A stretch of DNA of 64,000 bases, taken from Stereum hirsutum FP-91666 SS1. Taxonomy: Eukaryota; Basidiomycota; Agaricomycetes; Russulales; Stereaceae. Each line of letters begins with the position of its first letter. Position 1 is the first letter of the stretch. Shown here one piece after another: positions 44,694 to 56,296 of the stretch. A program made the position numbers and the translations under genes. The DNA lies in contig NW_006763131.1 in NCBI RefSeq assembly GCF_000264905.1, positions 2,808,708 through 2,872,707 of the forward strand. Reading direction: 5' to 3'. The notes beneath the pieces were generated by a model. The model did no database searches and was not told the origin of the DNA. It worked only from the letters and a program-made list of their open reading frames with translations.

Positions 44694-46777
44694 CTACAGC
44701 TTAGCACTGACCGGTTGCCAATCCACCCTCTCAACCTAAGGGCACACCACAAGCAGAACCATGAGCTTACACAGGAACGTGACGTCTCATGACTCGAACG
44801 TACCATCTCAGGAGTGAGTTCCTGCAAACTCGACACGCCGAGCAACCTCATGCCTGCAACGAGCTCTCGCTCGAGTATGTGCACGGTCTTGACAACGCCT
44901 GCCTCGCCGTACGCGCTCAGAGCATAAAGGAAAGGACGGCCCATGCCCACTGCTTTGGCGCCTAGGCAAAGAGCCTTGAGAACATCTACACGCTAATCAT
45001 GAGTATGATCTGATGGGCAAAGGAAGAATGAAATCTACAGACCTGTTCCCCGACGAACTCCTCCGTCGAGATATACTGTGACACGATACTGTCATTACTG
45101 GTTTCTCGACTCACAGTAAACCAACAATGCTGAAACTTGCCTTCCATTTTCGAGAAGATATCCGGTCGTTGTTTGTGTAGCCGATAAAGGACCTCCATAG
45201 AAGGCAGAGAACTATGAACTCGTCAGTACGGTACATGTATCATGCAGGGTGATGACGCTCACTATTCTAGCTGTCGACCTAGATGTACGTTAACAAATCT
45301 GTGCAGTTTAGCATGTCGTGTGTGCACTTGCCTCCATGGTTAGATATCAAGATACCGTCCACGCCAGCTTCGGCTGCACGCACGGCATCCTGACCAGACA
45401 ATTCAGCGTATGGACAGACATCACAGTTCGAGAAGAGTCTACCTCTACGCATTGAATGCCTTTCAAGACGATAGGTAACTTGGTAACACTGCGTAGCCAT
45501 GGTATAGTCTGTCGACTCAGATGTCATTGCGACACCGACAAAACGAGCACGCGGGCAACGCACCTCCTCCCAAGTCATATCGACATCATCGTTGTTCAGC
45601 AAACTACCCGCCGTTCCTCCAAATTCAGTTTCCTTACCCTCCTGGATCTGCTCCTCTTCTGCCGTGGCATCCCCTATCTGCCTCGGCTTCTCGCCCTCAG
45701 TCGTCCCTTGCAATCCAGCCTTTTCCATGTCCTCCAACTCGAATGGTGCCCTCAGGTCTCTTTCCCTGTTACTCGCCACAACAGCATCAACCGTCAAAAA
45801 TATTGCCTTGTACCCCTGCGATTCAATCTCTTTCACGCGTTTCTCTGCGATTGAGTTGTCCTTGTTCTTGTAGAGTTGGAAGAATAGGACTTGCGAGGGG
45901 GACGGTCTTGCTGCAGATATCTCGCCGGAAGACAGGGAAGCGTTGCTGGAGATCATTTGGATGATGCCTGTTTTGTGAGCACCGATAGTTATGCAAGCCT
46001 CGCCTGTCATACTAGTTAGCTGTGAGTATAATACATCTAGAGCAATGTGTATGTACCGAGAGGGTGCCCAAGCTTGGCGAGTGCTGCGCCACATACAAAT
46101 ACAGGGATAGACGAGGAGAATCCAAGGATAGTCGTTGACGTGTTACAACGTGAGACAGCGCGCAGGACTCGGGCATTGAAGAAGAAGCGAGAGAAAGCCC
46201 TCTCGTTCTCGTTGTATGCTGATAGGGTGAGCAGAGCAGGAATCCGTCAACCGTCTCATACAGAAGACAAGCGAAGCAGACGTGATGGAAACGCACTAAT
46301 CTCGTCATCTGTGGCCGAAGAATAATACGCCAGTGCTTTGTGGGACAGCACTTTCCTCGCTACATGCTCGATGTCCCGCAGACTCAACATCCTCTCAATT
46401 TTGGGCTTCTCACGTTGTGCCCGCTCTACCCGTTCCTCATCCACAGTTTTCTTCTTCTTCTTATTCTGCTCCGAGATAGTGTTCTGTGCATCTTGAGTGA
46501 GAGAGCCGAGATGTTTCTCTGGTGGAATGTTCTTTTCGAGTGCGTCTGGTGGATGTAGGGGTTCATAGACGGATGTGGCGTCCCGACCTGCGTATTGGAG
46601 GATTACTTTTCTGCCTCCTGGATGGTCAGGAAGAAAGTCCGTAACGTCGTATACTTTATTGGCAATGATAACCCAACATGAACTGCGTAGGTGTGAGGAG
46701 TAAGAAAGGGTACCACGATGAGATTCGACGCACCTAGCATTGTTGTGTGCCGCAACTTGCTGTAAGGTCAGAGACAT
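44694..46777 (-). CDS. Cytochrome b5 / FMN-dependent alpha-hydroxy-acid dehydrogenase (cytochrome b2-like)
   Basis: About 545 residues, likely oxidising L-lactate or another 2-hydroxy acid and passing electrons through heme. The start [14 protein letters not shown] is joined to [20 protein letters not shown] and [17 protein letters not shown], a cytochrome b5 domain with both heme His ligands (HPGG and the His in EPLHPP). The FMN_dh barrel follows: [100 protein letters not shown] joined to RQLEY (catalytic His and Arg), [36 protein letters not shown], ending [17 protein letters not shown]. An in-frame ATG at 46882 would add 35 Ser/Thr/Arg-containing residues, so organelle targeting is undecided. 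Two introns have GC-AG borders. Confidence 0.92.
45076..45140 (-). other. GC-AG intron in the FMN dehydrogenase gene (second)
   Basis: The donor reads GAAG|GCAAGT and the acceptor CACAG|TATATC. Only this splice keeps KME joined in frame to [11 protein letters not shown]; the nearby GT at GCAA|GTTTCA would shift the frame. The length is 65 nt. Confidence 0.75.
45279..45331 (-). other. GC-AG intron in the FMN dehydrogenase gene (first)
   Basis: The donor reads GGAG|GCAAGT and the acceptor ATCTAG|GTCGAC. Removing these 53 nt restores the conserved active-site sequence SNHGGRQLE, whereas reading through gives KCTHDM instead. Confidence 0.8.
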
Positions 46778-47450
46778 GACTGGCGGAGGTAGATAGGCTG
46801 TCGTAGATTGTGTCGAGCAAGGTGAATAGCGTAAGATGTGTGTTGACCCGCAATGCCCAATGGGATGATCACGAGTGGACATGCAGTATCTCCGGACCGG
46901 ACTTCAACGCTTCAACAGACAAATTTGGTATCGGTGGAGGAAAGATTGCGATCACTTGTGCCATGGGTGTGTGCAAGTTCGCAGGAAGCTAGAGGATACG
47001 CTCAGAAAATTGCGAGATATCAAAGCACATTACCCGGGGAACACGAAATAGGGTGGCGTTGATTATGAAGGGGAACCGCGTCTGATACAGTACGGTCCTC
47101 AAAGTGCGATTGCGACGATATGGACTCGGTTCCAGCCTCCGTCTGCTGCATACGGGTGGCGACGCACGCACAAGACAAATATGAAGATGCATGTTAAGTA
47201 TGAACTTGTTTTTGACAGGGACAAGGGGGATCGCCATCTAAAATGCTTTGCTAGCGCTCGCCGTCCGCGTCAATTGAAGGAGTTCCCAGGGTGTGGTGCC
47301 GAGAGACTGGCGCCAATCACCGTGTCTAATGTGCACGTGCGCGAATCGCGATGTTTACCGTTGCTTGTCCTTGAACCGTTCGAACCAGCTTGCTTCACGT
47401 CCACCATCATCGTCCGCCCTGCACGCCAGTCGTCGCCGCCCTCGACGACG
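46778..47450. promoter_or_regulatory. Divergent promoter region (FMN dehydrogenase / SAP-like gene)
   Basis: About 670 bp between two divergent ATGs. No TATA box is clear on either side and no supported gene lies here. Confidence 0.4.
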
Positions 47451-49813
47451 ATGCCGACCGTCCCGGACAGACAGGCGCTGGAAACCATGAAGAGGGCCGA
47501 TCTCCAGCGTCTCTGCAAGGTCCGTCCTACCCATCGTTTATTGCAACTGTGAGTGTTGACCAGCACATACCTTCAGGACCACGGCCTCAGAGCGAACCTG
47601 AAGAGTGAAGCGCTCATCGACTTATTACTTGAGGAGCCCATGTACGTTCTTAACGACTTGGGTGACTGGTAGCATTCTTCATCTCACTCTCGTGCTCTAG
47701 TAACCCGACACTGCAACCTCCTCAACTACTGCCTGCACCTTCGCAACGCCCTCCCTCTAGTCGCAATGTCACTCGCACAGTTGCCCCACGACCCCGCCAG
47801 CAATCGACATCTTCTATGATCATCCACTCTGACAGCGAAGACGACGAAGAACCACCACTGGGGTCGCAGCCGGCACTCGCTCCCCAACCTGTAGCTGGTC
47901 CTAGTACACGAACGCGGAAGGCGAAGGATACGCAACTTCGATTAGGCATGGGAAGGCCAGTCTTGGCTGGTGGAGAAGGTGCAAGAGCTGTTACCAAACC
48001 CGTTAGTGCTTCCAAGAGTAAGAGAGGGAAAGTCAGTAGGACTATCAAGCCGGCCGAAGATACAATACCGGAAGAAGGTACGAGTATTTCTCAGCTTGTG
48101 CGCATCCATTCATCAATCCCCACCTGTAATCGAGGACTTCTCAGAACTTTGTATGTAGCACCTCACTAACAGCTGTTGCAGTTCCCATGATTGTAGATGA
48201 CGCTGCAGATGCCACACCAGTCGCATTGTCGCCTTTGGAATCGGCGATAAGCAGGGATGCTGTTAATGCCCTGATTCTGGAACAGGTTTGTTTGAGTTCA
48301 CTTCTGTGGGGTATATGATCACTAATACATCCTTTTAGACGAAACCGCTGCGTGATACCATCACTCACTTACAAGAACAGCTACAGCAACAGTCTATGGC
48401 TTATTCGAATGAAGTTGGTTCGCTGCAGCGTAGGCTTGATAGTCTAGCCGGTGATTTATTGGAAGCACGACGAGGGGCAGAGACAATGCAGCAAATTGGC
48501 GACACAATGCGTCGGCTACAAGCTGAATTCGCTCAGCTGCAAACGACTAGCAGGGCTAACTCTCCCGTTCGTCAATCAATGGCGCCGAGTAGCCCTCAGC
48601 TTTGGGCCGAATCTGGGTGAGCTTCATATTCACCTTATTAGCTCACCTTCATTAATCAGGCCTTTTCAGCTTTCCGATACAACCTGCAAGTTCGTCGCCT
48701 GTACAGACCCCAAATACTCCGACTACGGCTCACCATCTCCCTCGCGCGAGCTCTGTCTTCGAATACTCACCAGTCCCTGCACGTTCGCCAACCAAGGCAG
48801 CCACTTCACAAGCACATCTGGGGAAAAGACATCGAGAAGCTGATACAAATAACATCATGGGTGTCGTCAGTGCTGCAGAAGCAGACAGTTTGCCAGAGGA
48901 AGATTTGAGAAAGATGGTTGTACGTCCTGATAGGAAACGTATCAGAACGAGCGAGGAATACCATCGGAGCGACATCTTTGCACGGGCAGTGTTGGCTGGT
49001 CCTTCTCTTCAGGACAACGACGACGACCCCAGTTTTGTTCACTCGACGCCACCACCACAACGTCACGCACGGTTTACTGTGTTTACTGGACCGGAGGAGT
49101 CCATTCCACAACCAGCACTCGAGGGCGATATATTCACTGATCGCGATTTCGACTTCTTTGACTCTACGCCGCAGATCCCAACGCGACCTACTGGAGCACA
49201 CGTACCAGTCACCAGTACAGCTAACGCCGCCGAGAACCAGGACCCTTTCAAGTTCGGACACCCGGTGACTGGGCACATACCAATGACTTCCACGCCCGCT
49301 GGTTCAGGGAACGGGCCAGCTATGGATGACTCTCCGTTCCCGAATCACCTTCCGTTCCCTCCCCAGCGGCCACAATCTCCTAGTCCAGCCCCTTCACGCA
49401 TTCTACGAGGTGGAAGAATAGAACGTAACGACCGTTTCCATCCCTTTGGTAGCCCACCTCGTTCGAGTAGTCGAGCGCTGTCTGGCTCCACCACTGCAAC
49501 GCACGACTCGACTACATCTGCCCTCAGTCCTTCTGCAATATTACGTACGCCACCAGCAATGACATTACCCGACCTCGTCGATGTGGGACCAGACGGGCAG
49601 CCCATGCCTGTGGGAGTTGGTGAGCATGGAGAGAGAAGAAAGGCATCGAGTAATGATGTCGGTGCTGGGCTGGGGATGACAACCATTCCGGAGATGCCTG
49701 CGGTGCCTGCTGCGAGGACAATGTACGGAACCGAGTTGCAGGCTGACACGCGGTTTGGGGACTTCGGCGTCGAGGGTGTGGCTTCTGGTTATTGGATCAA
49801 TCCAAGAGGATGA
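47451..49813 (+). CDS. SAP-like/coiled-coil, Ser/Pro-rich protein, unknown function
   Basis: About 670 residues, six or so exons. The start MPTVPDRQALETMKRADLQR joined to LCKDHGLRANLKSEALIDLL looks like a SAP helix-extension-helix domain (DNA or chromatin binding). An acidic patch (HSDSEDDEEPPLG) and a basic segment (SASKSKRGKVSRTIK) follow. A coiled coil spans RDAVNALILEQTKPLRDTIT to QQIGDTMRRLQAEFAQLQTT. Then comes a mostly disordered region with LGKRHREADTNNIMGVVSAA, a possible nuclear signal (RPDRKRIR), FTVFTGPEESIPQPALEGDI, many SP/TP sites, and the conserved-looking end TMYGTELQADTRFGDFGVEG followed by VASGYWINPRG-stop. I do not recognise a named family. A nuclear role is inferred from the SAP-like domain and basic motifs. 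Confidence 0.8.
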
Positions 49814-50612
49814 AGGGTGGAAATGGGTCATTTTGTTGGTTAATCCTGTCAAACACACTTTTGGTCCGTCTTTCAATTTGTTTGAGCATCCATTTCATGC
49901 TGTGCATAGTCTATTATTCGCTATCGTCGCAACCGTCAACGAACGGTGATCCGACGCCATTGGTTTTCGGAAGGTTTGCATTGGTTAACGCCACCTTACA
50001 TTACTTGATTTTATCATTTTAGCTCCTGAGACTACCTCCCAACTACGTAGTTCAGAACAGCTAATTAACTCTTGTATACGCTCTCTTTACTCCTGTGTAT
50101 CCCTGCGCTTCGGTTATATCCATCCTCCCCGCTCTTCACTGAGCAGCTCGCATATGTACGGCTCGCCGCAATCTTGTTTATTTTCTGAGCTATGATTCAC
50201 GAGTGTACGAGTGTTCGGGCTGGTCACGGTACCACGATTTCACGTTTGGGCTGCCGGTGCAGCGCACGCAACTACTACTAGTACTACTGTACTCGCGTTT
50301 CCTTACTTTACGACGGTTCGGACGAATGTAGGTTCGTTTCCCTGCCCATTGCCACTTCGTGAAGAGGCCGCGGTAGGCATCTGCTGTGTGATTGGTGGCT
50401 CCCTCCCCAAGTAATACAATAAATAGGTGCTAATAGTAAGTATAAGGGGTCGGTGGAGGTATGTAGACAACCAGTCTTATGCTGGAATGACCGATATTGA
50501 CGAACTCGAATAAATAAGTGGAGAGTGAGATCTGCTGGAACTAACTTGGGAATGGTGTGTACGAAACTGGTATTCGGCTCGTGTGGAATTAGATAAGGAA
50601 CGGGGCTTAGGT
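49814..50612. other. Convergent intergenic region
   Basis: About 800 bp between the stops of the SAP-like gene (plus) and the MAP kinase gene (minus), so it holds two 3' UTRs. It is T-rich near 49850-50050. No gene or RNA structure recognised. Confidence 0.5.
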
Positions 50613-52545
50613 TTATATGTAGGAGGGCATGGCCATGACCTCCTCGTAAAGAAGTTCTTTGAGCTGTTCCTTGCTCAGAACGTCCTTGAAGTCTGTCATT
50701 ACAAATAGCAACACATCCTGTCAATGATTTTGTCTAGGACAGCGAGAGGGAGGAATGCCTGGGAAATGAGACTTGCCGTCGAACTCGAAGTAGTCTGGGT
50801 CAATGGAAGTAGCGGTGGGTTCGTCGTCTGGGTCATGCTGAAGAAGCTGTGAGTATGTCTCCCGACCGGTCACGGCATTGGTGCTGTGTCTGCAGGTTTA
50901 AACTCACGTAGAGAGCTAGGTAGGGATGCTGAATGGCTTCCTCGACCGTCATCCTCTTCTTAGGGTCGAAAGTCTGTGACAATCCAACAACAAAGATCAG
51001 GATAGATACACTTTTCCGTCAGATGCAGTTCATCATCGACTTACCAGTGTCCTATTCAAGAAATCAATGGCGTCGGGGCTCGCATTCGGAAACATCGCGG
51101 CAAAAGGCCTTCGTTTCCTGATGTCCAAGCCTCGGATATAATCCCTTGAACGCCTCGAAGTGATCGCGTAAAACTCCTCGATAGTAGGCGTGCCGATGAC
51201 GTCGAGGATGAGGTCAAGCTGGTGGCTATAATCTCGTCCGGGGAATAGTGGTCGTCCGCTGAGGCATTCAGCAAGAATGCAGCCAACGGCCCACATGTCT
51301 ATCGCCTAGTGTTGACCACAAGATAGTCATTATCAGATGAACATGCAAGCGGAGCACCAGACTCTGACCTTGGTGTACATCTTGAACGAAAGCATGATCT
51401 CCGGCGCTCTGTACCACCTCGTCGCCACGTACTCCGTCATCATCCCTACATCCTTACCGCCCATCAAACTCGAGCTCTTGACGCTCCTGGCTAGCCCAAA
51501 ATCGCATACTTTGAGGTCGCAGTTAGCGTTCACAAGGAGGTTTGAGGGTTTGAGGTCGCGGTGGACGATATCGGCGGTGTGAATCGAGAGGAGGGCGCGG
51601 AGGGTTTGGTAGACGAAATACTGCAATTGTATGGCATCAGTATCACGGGAAAGGCACGGTAGAGCGGAGACCGAGTGCGGCAAGTAAGCTGCACATGCGT
51701 ATAGCAAAGACCGACCGATGTGGTGATGTAGATGGTGATGTGGATGGATGAGAATGTAGAGGTAAAGATGGGATATCGGACAACAGAACGGTAGATCCGC
51801 AAGCGAAAAGATGGTAGTCAGTGGTGAGAGGTAAAACGCCGAGGATACGGTACGGTACGGCAGGATTTTGGAGCCCAGGATAAAGAAAAGACCGTGAAAC
51901 GCTGAATACTCACTTGACAGTGATCGTCAGAGAGGAGCTGTGTCCGGATGACTCGATGGAGGTCGGTCTGCATCAGTTCCTGGACGACTAGGAGAGCAAG
52001 TGGTGGCGTTGACGAGATCACATCAAACAATTCAGCACAGCGCAAGTGGCAGATAAGAGGAAGATAATCAGGATAGACGAGATGAACTGACAATATATCT
52101 CCTTGAAATCATCCAAGGATGGTGGTTTGATGATACTTAAGATGGAGACGATCTAGACCGCCGCATAAGGACGGAGCGTAGACAGTCCATCTTTAGTATG
52201 ACGCAAACGAAAAGGGTACCAGGGGAGATAGTCGGTGCGCACATTCTCGTTAAGGCAAGTTTCAGCGAACAAACGTAGGAGTTTCAGCTCCCGCAGAGTT
52301 CGCAGACAAAAGAGGGTGTGCTCGAAGGGCAGAACTCTCTTGATTGCGACCTGTCGTCCAGTGGGCTTATGTACGGCGGCGGCGACCGTCCCATATGCGC
52401 CTTCTCCGAGGCCAAAAAGTATTTTATAATCGTCACCTGGAAGACGCAAAGGATCAATTGATATGAGTTGAGGGCGAGGGTTCAAGGACTGGCCATTCGT
52501 ACCGACGTTAAATTTCCCCAAGGACTTGCCGACTTTCTTGGACAT
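50613..52545 (-). CDS. MAP kinase, Fus3/Kss1 (Kpp2/Ubc3) type with TEY motif
   Basis: Ser/Thr protein kinase, about 410 residues, six or so exons. After a 40-residue extension ([15 protein letters not shown]) come the Gly loop [25 protein letters not shown] (catalytic Lys), [49 protein letters not shown] (HRD), VCDFGLARS (DFG), [19 protein letters not shown] (TEY activation lip), [20 protein letters not shown] and [17 protein letters not shown]. The end [20 protein letters not shown] with [10 protein letters not shown] contains a common-docking-like acidic site and matches Fus3/Kss1-type kinases, which act in pheromone response, filamentation and mating; Slt2-type kinases have a longer tail. 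The last residues are [10 protein letters not shown]. The exact pathway is inferred from family resemblance. Confidence 0.93.
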
Positions 52546-53355
52546 ATTGGAGATGATTGAACAAGGGGAAGGGGGTTGAGAACGGAAGGTTTGATGGAGG
52601 TATATAAAGGAATGTAGCGTAGAGACCGAAGTAAGGATCAGAGAACGTGAATAAAGGAACAGGAAGCCTGAGAATGGGAGGCTTTTCTTGCTGTTCGCTC
52701 AGTCTTTTCAAGCAGAACGACATCACAAGGACAGCCACCCAGGACTTCATCGGCGTGATGCACTGATGGGAAAGAGCTCGGAACAATGCACATACGAGGG
52801 TTATTTCGTAGGCGAATGAGGATGAAACACGGCGAGCTAACAGGGAGCGTACCTTTAAACAGTCTGGAATGATTCCAACCACGCTGAACAGGGACGGCGT
52901 TGACAGGGAGATGGTAGGAACAGACTGTCTCGAGCAGCGGCAGTACGAGGCTGAGACATGATCTGATACCCACACGCCATCAGGTGTGAGGTATGAAACA
53001 TACACGGAATAGCGAGCTCGGATCGTAGCAGCCCTTGCAGACGGCAAGCTGCCGCTTAGCGAGAAAATCGACGAGATGAGCACTCGCTACATTTAGGTCT
53101 GGCGAGCAGTACGAAGCGGGATGTAACGATGAGCATAGGTAGAGGGTTCTGATTTTTGAGGCCTTAGCACCGCAGTCTCGAGTTGCAAACGTGAAAGATC
53201 TTCCAGTCGCCTCGTTCGAGAGTACAAGATCCATCTAAGCATTATTGGTACAGATAGCGAAATAAGGATACATATGTCGTGCAATGCATGAGTATATTGC
53301 ATATCAAGCCGACAGGTGACAAGAGCAAACATAGCGACTAGTGACGGCGACGTAT
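52546..53355. promoter_or_regulatory. Upstream region of the MAP kinase gene
   Basis: About 810 bp before the MAPK ATG. It contains a 191-codon minus-strand frame (53083-52508) that overlaps the MAPK start in another phase, with no domain and composition like a translated leader. The coding strand is pyrimidine-rich near 52555-52640. Confidence 0.4.
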
Positions 53356-53923
53356 TTACTCTTCATCCTCCTCATCAGGGTTGCTATTAAGGAGCAAACA
53401 TTAGCAGACAACTCTAGAAGGCGCTAAAGACTGATCACGTACTCGATGTTGTAGAACTTGAGCTGGTAAACATCCTTGGCGGTGGCGATGACGCGAAGGT
53501 AATCCCGGAGCTGGTTCTTCTTCAAGAACTTTTTCGTGAGGTACTTGAGATACCTCTTGGAGAAGGGGATGTTGGAGGTCACGGTGATCTTGGTGTCGCC
53601 TGCAGAAAGAGTAAGTTGTCTGTTGTGAAATTATGAAGTGGAGTGCACGAACCATCCCTGTGGATTTTAACGTTGTCTCCGAGCTGACCAGCCTTACCAT
53701 CGACCTTGATACGGTCGTGGAGGAATTTCTCGAAGGCAGCACCATCGAAGAGGCCATCGCTGGCGGGCTTTGAGTAGTCGACGACGAACTTATGCTTAGC
53801 AGCAGGGACTTTGGAAGCAGCGGCCTTGACCTAGACGGAGCACAAAAACATAGAGAGAAGAGAAACACCCAGATTAGCCTACTGAGAAGGTAACTCAGCA
53901 AAGCAGTACTGGGCACTGACCAT
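53356..53923 (-). CDS. RPL22: 60S ribosomal protein eL22
   Basis: A structural protein of the large ribosomal subunit, about 120 residues, four exons. Exon 1 encodes only the initiator Met (ATG followed by the donor GTCAGT). Exon 2 gives [40 protein letters not shown] and [17 protein letters not shown]; exon 3 gives [40 protein letters not shown] and [11 protein letters not shown]; exon 4 gives the acidic tail [12 protein letters not shown]. Length and sequence match eL22 fully. A one-codon first exon is common in ribosomal protein genes. It is transcribed away from the CBF5 gene, with only 228 bp between the two ATGs. Confidence 0.96.
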
Positions 53924-54151
53924 CTTGAGGAACTGAGGAGACGAGGAGAGCTTGAGGAGGGCGTTAACGACGTGCGGAAAAGGTTCTGTCCATCCGTCGG
54001 TTCCCAAGCTTTTATGGACTATACAGTTCCTGCGGCAAGCACCGAGTCCAAATACAGCAATGTTTTCTCACACCGGCCCGCTTCGGTCGCGGAGTTGGGA
54101 AGTTGCAAGAATTTGTGCTCGCCGTCGTTCTCGTCGTCCCCGTCCTCCAAA
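53924..54151. promoter_or_regulatory. Compact bidirectional promoter of eL22 and CBF5
   Basis: Only 228 bp separate the two ATGs. The last 35 bp before the CBF5 ATG are pyrimidine-rich (GTCGTTCTCGTCGTCC), and a CT-rich stretch on the other strand precedes the eL22 ATG. No clear TATA is seen. Confidence 0.6.
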
Positions 54152-55946
54152 ATGTCGGCCACCGCAGCGCAAGGAAAGGTAGCATCCATTCAGCTCGAGG
54201 GTGACTACTCCATCAAGTCCGAGAGCACCCAACCAAAACTCGACACTTCGCAATGGCCTTTACTTCTTAAGAACTACGACAAACTCCTTGTCCGCTCCAG
54301 TCATTTTACCCCCATACCTTCCGGAAACAGCCCATTAAAACGCGACCTCGCGTCTTATATCAAGTGGGTACTTGTATTATCACTCCCAATACCATATGTT
54401 TAGCTTCTGTGGCTACTAGGTCGGGTGTCATCAACTTGGATAAGCCTTCAAATCCTTCGTCGCATGAAGTCGTCGCTTGGTTGAGGCGGATCCTGCGTTG
54501 CGAAAAAACTGGTCACAGTGGTACACTTGACCCAAAAGTCACGGGCTGCCTCATCGTCTGCATTGATCGTGCAACGAGGCTCGTGAAGTCCCAACAGGGC
54601 GCCGGTGAGCTTTCTATTGCCTTTGCTTGACTCTAAATACTAACTTTCGACGCGTTCAGGTAAGGAATATGTCTGCGTCCTCCGCCTCCACTCTGCTCTT
54701 CCCAACCCCACCGCCCTCCCTCGCGCTCTCGAGACTCTGACAGGCGCGCTCTTCCAACGTCCCCCACTCATCTCTGCCGTGAAGCGTCAGCTTCGTATCC
54801 GTACTATCCACGAGTCAAAACTTCTCGAGGTCGACGAGAAACGCAACTTATCCGTCTTTTGGGTTTCCTGCGAGGCTGGCACTTACATCCGTACGCTATG
54901 CGTACATCTTGGCCTGATTTTGGGAGTAGGAGGGCACATGCAGGAACTGAGACGAGTGCGGAGTGGTGCGCTTTCTGAGAACGACGACATGGTGACCATG
55001 CATGACGTTCTCGACGCACAGTGGATGTACGACAACACCCGTGATGGTGCGTCTATTGCTACCATTTTCTTCATAATTACAATCAAGCTAATCCAAGCGC
55101 AGAGTCATACCTCAGGCGTGTCATTCGTCCTTTGGAGTGCTTGCTCATCGGTTACAAGCGCATCGTCGTCAAAGACAGCGCTGTAAATGCGGTTTGTTAT
55201 GGCGCAAAGCTCATGATTCCTGGTCTTCTTCGCTATGAAGCCGACATATCTGTACATGAAGAAGTCGTGCTCATGACCACCAAAGGAGAGGCCATTGCCC
55301 TCGCCATCGCTCAGATGTCTACCGTGGATCTCGCTACGTGCGACCACGGCGTCGTTGCGAAGATTAAGCGTGTCATCATGGAGAGGGATACCTACCCTAG
55401 GCGATGGGGTTTGGGTCCCAAGGCCATGGAAAAGAAGAAGATGGTCAAGGATGGGAAGCTCGGGAAGCACGGCGAGAAGATTGAGGGAGTTACCCCGGCG
55501 GAATGGAGCAAGGACTATGTGGACTACACTCGCGATGTGAGTTTCCTGATTTCCAATACTCTTCTACTTTTTCTCACCTGCATTGGATGTAGCAACCCAC
55601 CGCTGGGCCTTCAACGGTGGCGACATCGGTTCCTGCCGCTACGCCTGCTGTTGTCGTCGTTGAGCCATCAGTCAAAGTGGAGGTCAGTCCTTCCAAGAAG
55701 GATAAGGAGGACAAGAAGAGGAAGCGTAAGTCGGAAGTTGCCGAAACTGAGAATGGGGATGTCTCGATGGCGGTCACAGAAGGTGGTGCAGAGGATGATG
55801 AGGAGCGAAAGCGTCGGAAGAAAGAGAAGAAGGAGAAGAAAGCCAGGGAGAAGGTCGAGGACGAGGACGAAGAGGCAAAGCGGGAGAAGAAAAAGCTGAA
55901 GAAGGAGAAAAAGGCTAGGGAATCCCTCGCTGGTGCGGAATCATGA
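54152..55946 (+). CDS. CBF5: H/ACA snoRNP pseudouridine synthase CBF5 (dyskerin)
   Basis: Catalytic subunit of H/ACA snoRNPs, which converts uridine to pseudouridine in rRNA and helps rRNA processing, in the nucleolus. About 520 residues, six exons. The N-terminus is [20 protein letters not shown]; then [20 protein letters not shown], the dyskerin-like extension. The TruB core has [40 protein letters not shown] (catalytic Asp in GTLDP) and [20 protein letters not shown]. It continues with [20 protein letters not shown], then the PUA domain ([40 protein letters not shown]) and [20 protein letters not shown]. The C-terminal tail is the Lys/Glu-rich repeat ([12 protein letters not shown]) known from yeast Cbf5, ending LAGAES-stop. 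All catalytic elements are intact. Confidence 0.96.
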
Positions 55947-56296
55947 TGCATTTCGTACACTTTCTTGTCGTACTGTTCCTTGTATGGCCTTCATTCATCA
56001 TCTGGCATCGCTGGCGCTGGATATGCGTACCACCAAATATGTCCGAATAATACTTATAAGACTGGCGACAATACTACAAAATACAGATGTGTCAAGCATC
56101 AAAAGGGAAACACCAAAGAATCTGGATGGTGAAATACGAATGGGCGTACAGGCGCTGGGTATAAGTGAGACATCGCAGCGTCAACAGGGTAAAGCACAAA
56201 GGAGACCGAACTGAAGAAACACGAATCAAGGTGTTCGGTATAAGTATCGTCACAACGGAAGATACTGTTGCGGCTAATGGGACGGAATCGAAGGTG
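55947..56296. other. Convergent intergenic region
   Basis: 350 bp between the CBF5 stop and the stop of the minus-strand seven-TM gene: two 3' UTRs. Nothing else seen. Confidence 0.5.

Noticed and set aside
53401..53916. 171-codon minus-strand frame over eL22
   Set aside because: It reads eL22 exons in a wrong phase; the eL22 exon model matches the ribosomal protein fully.
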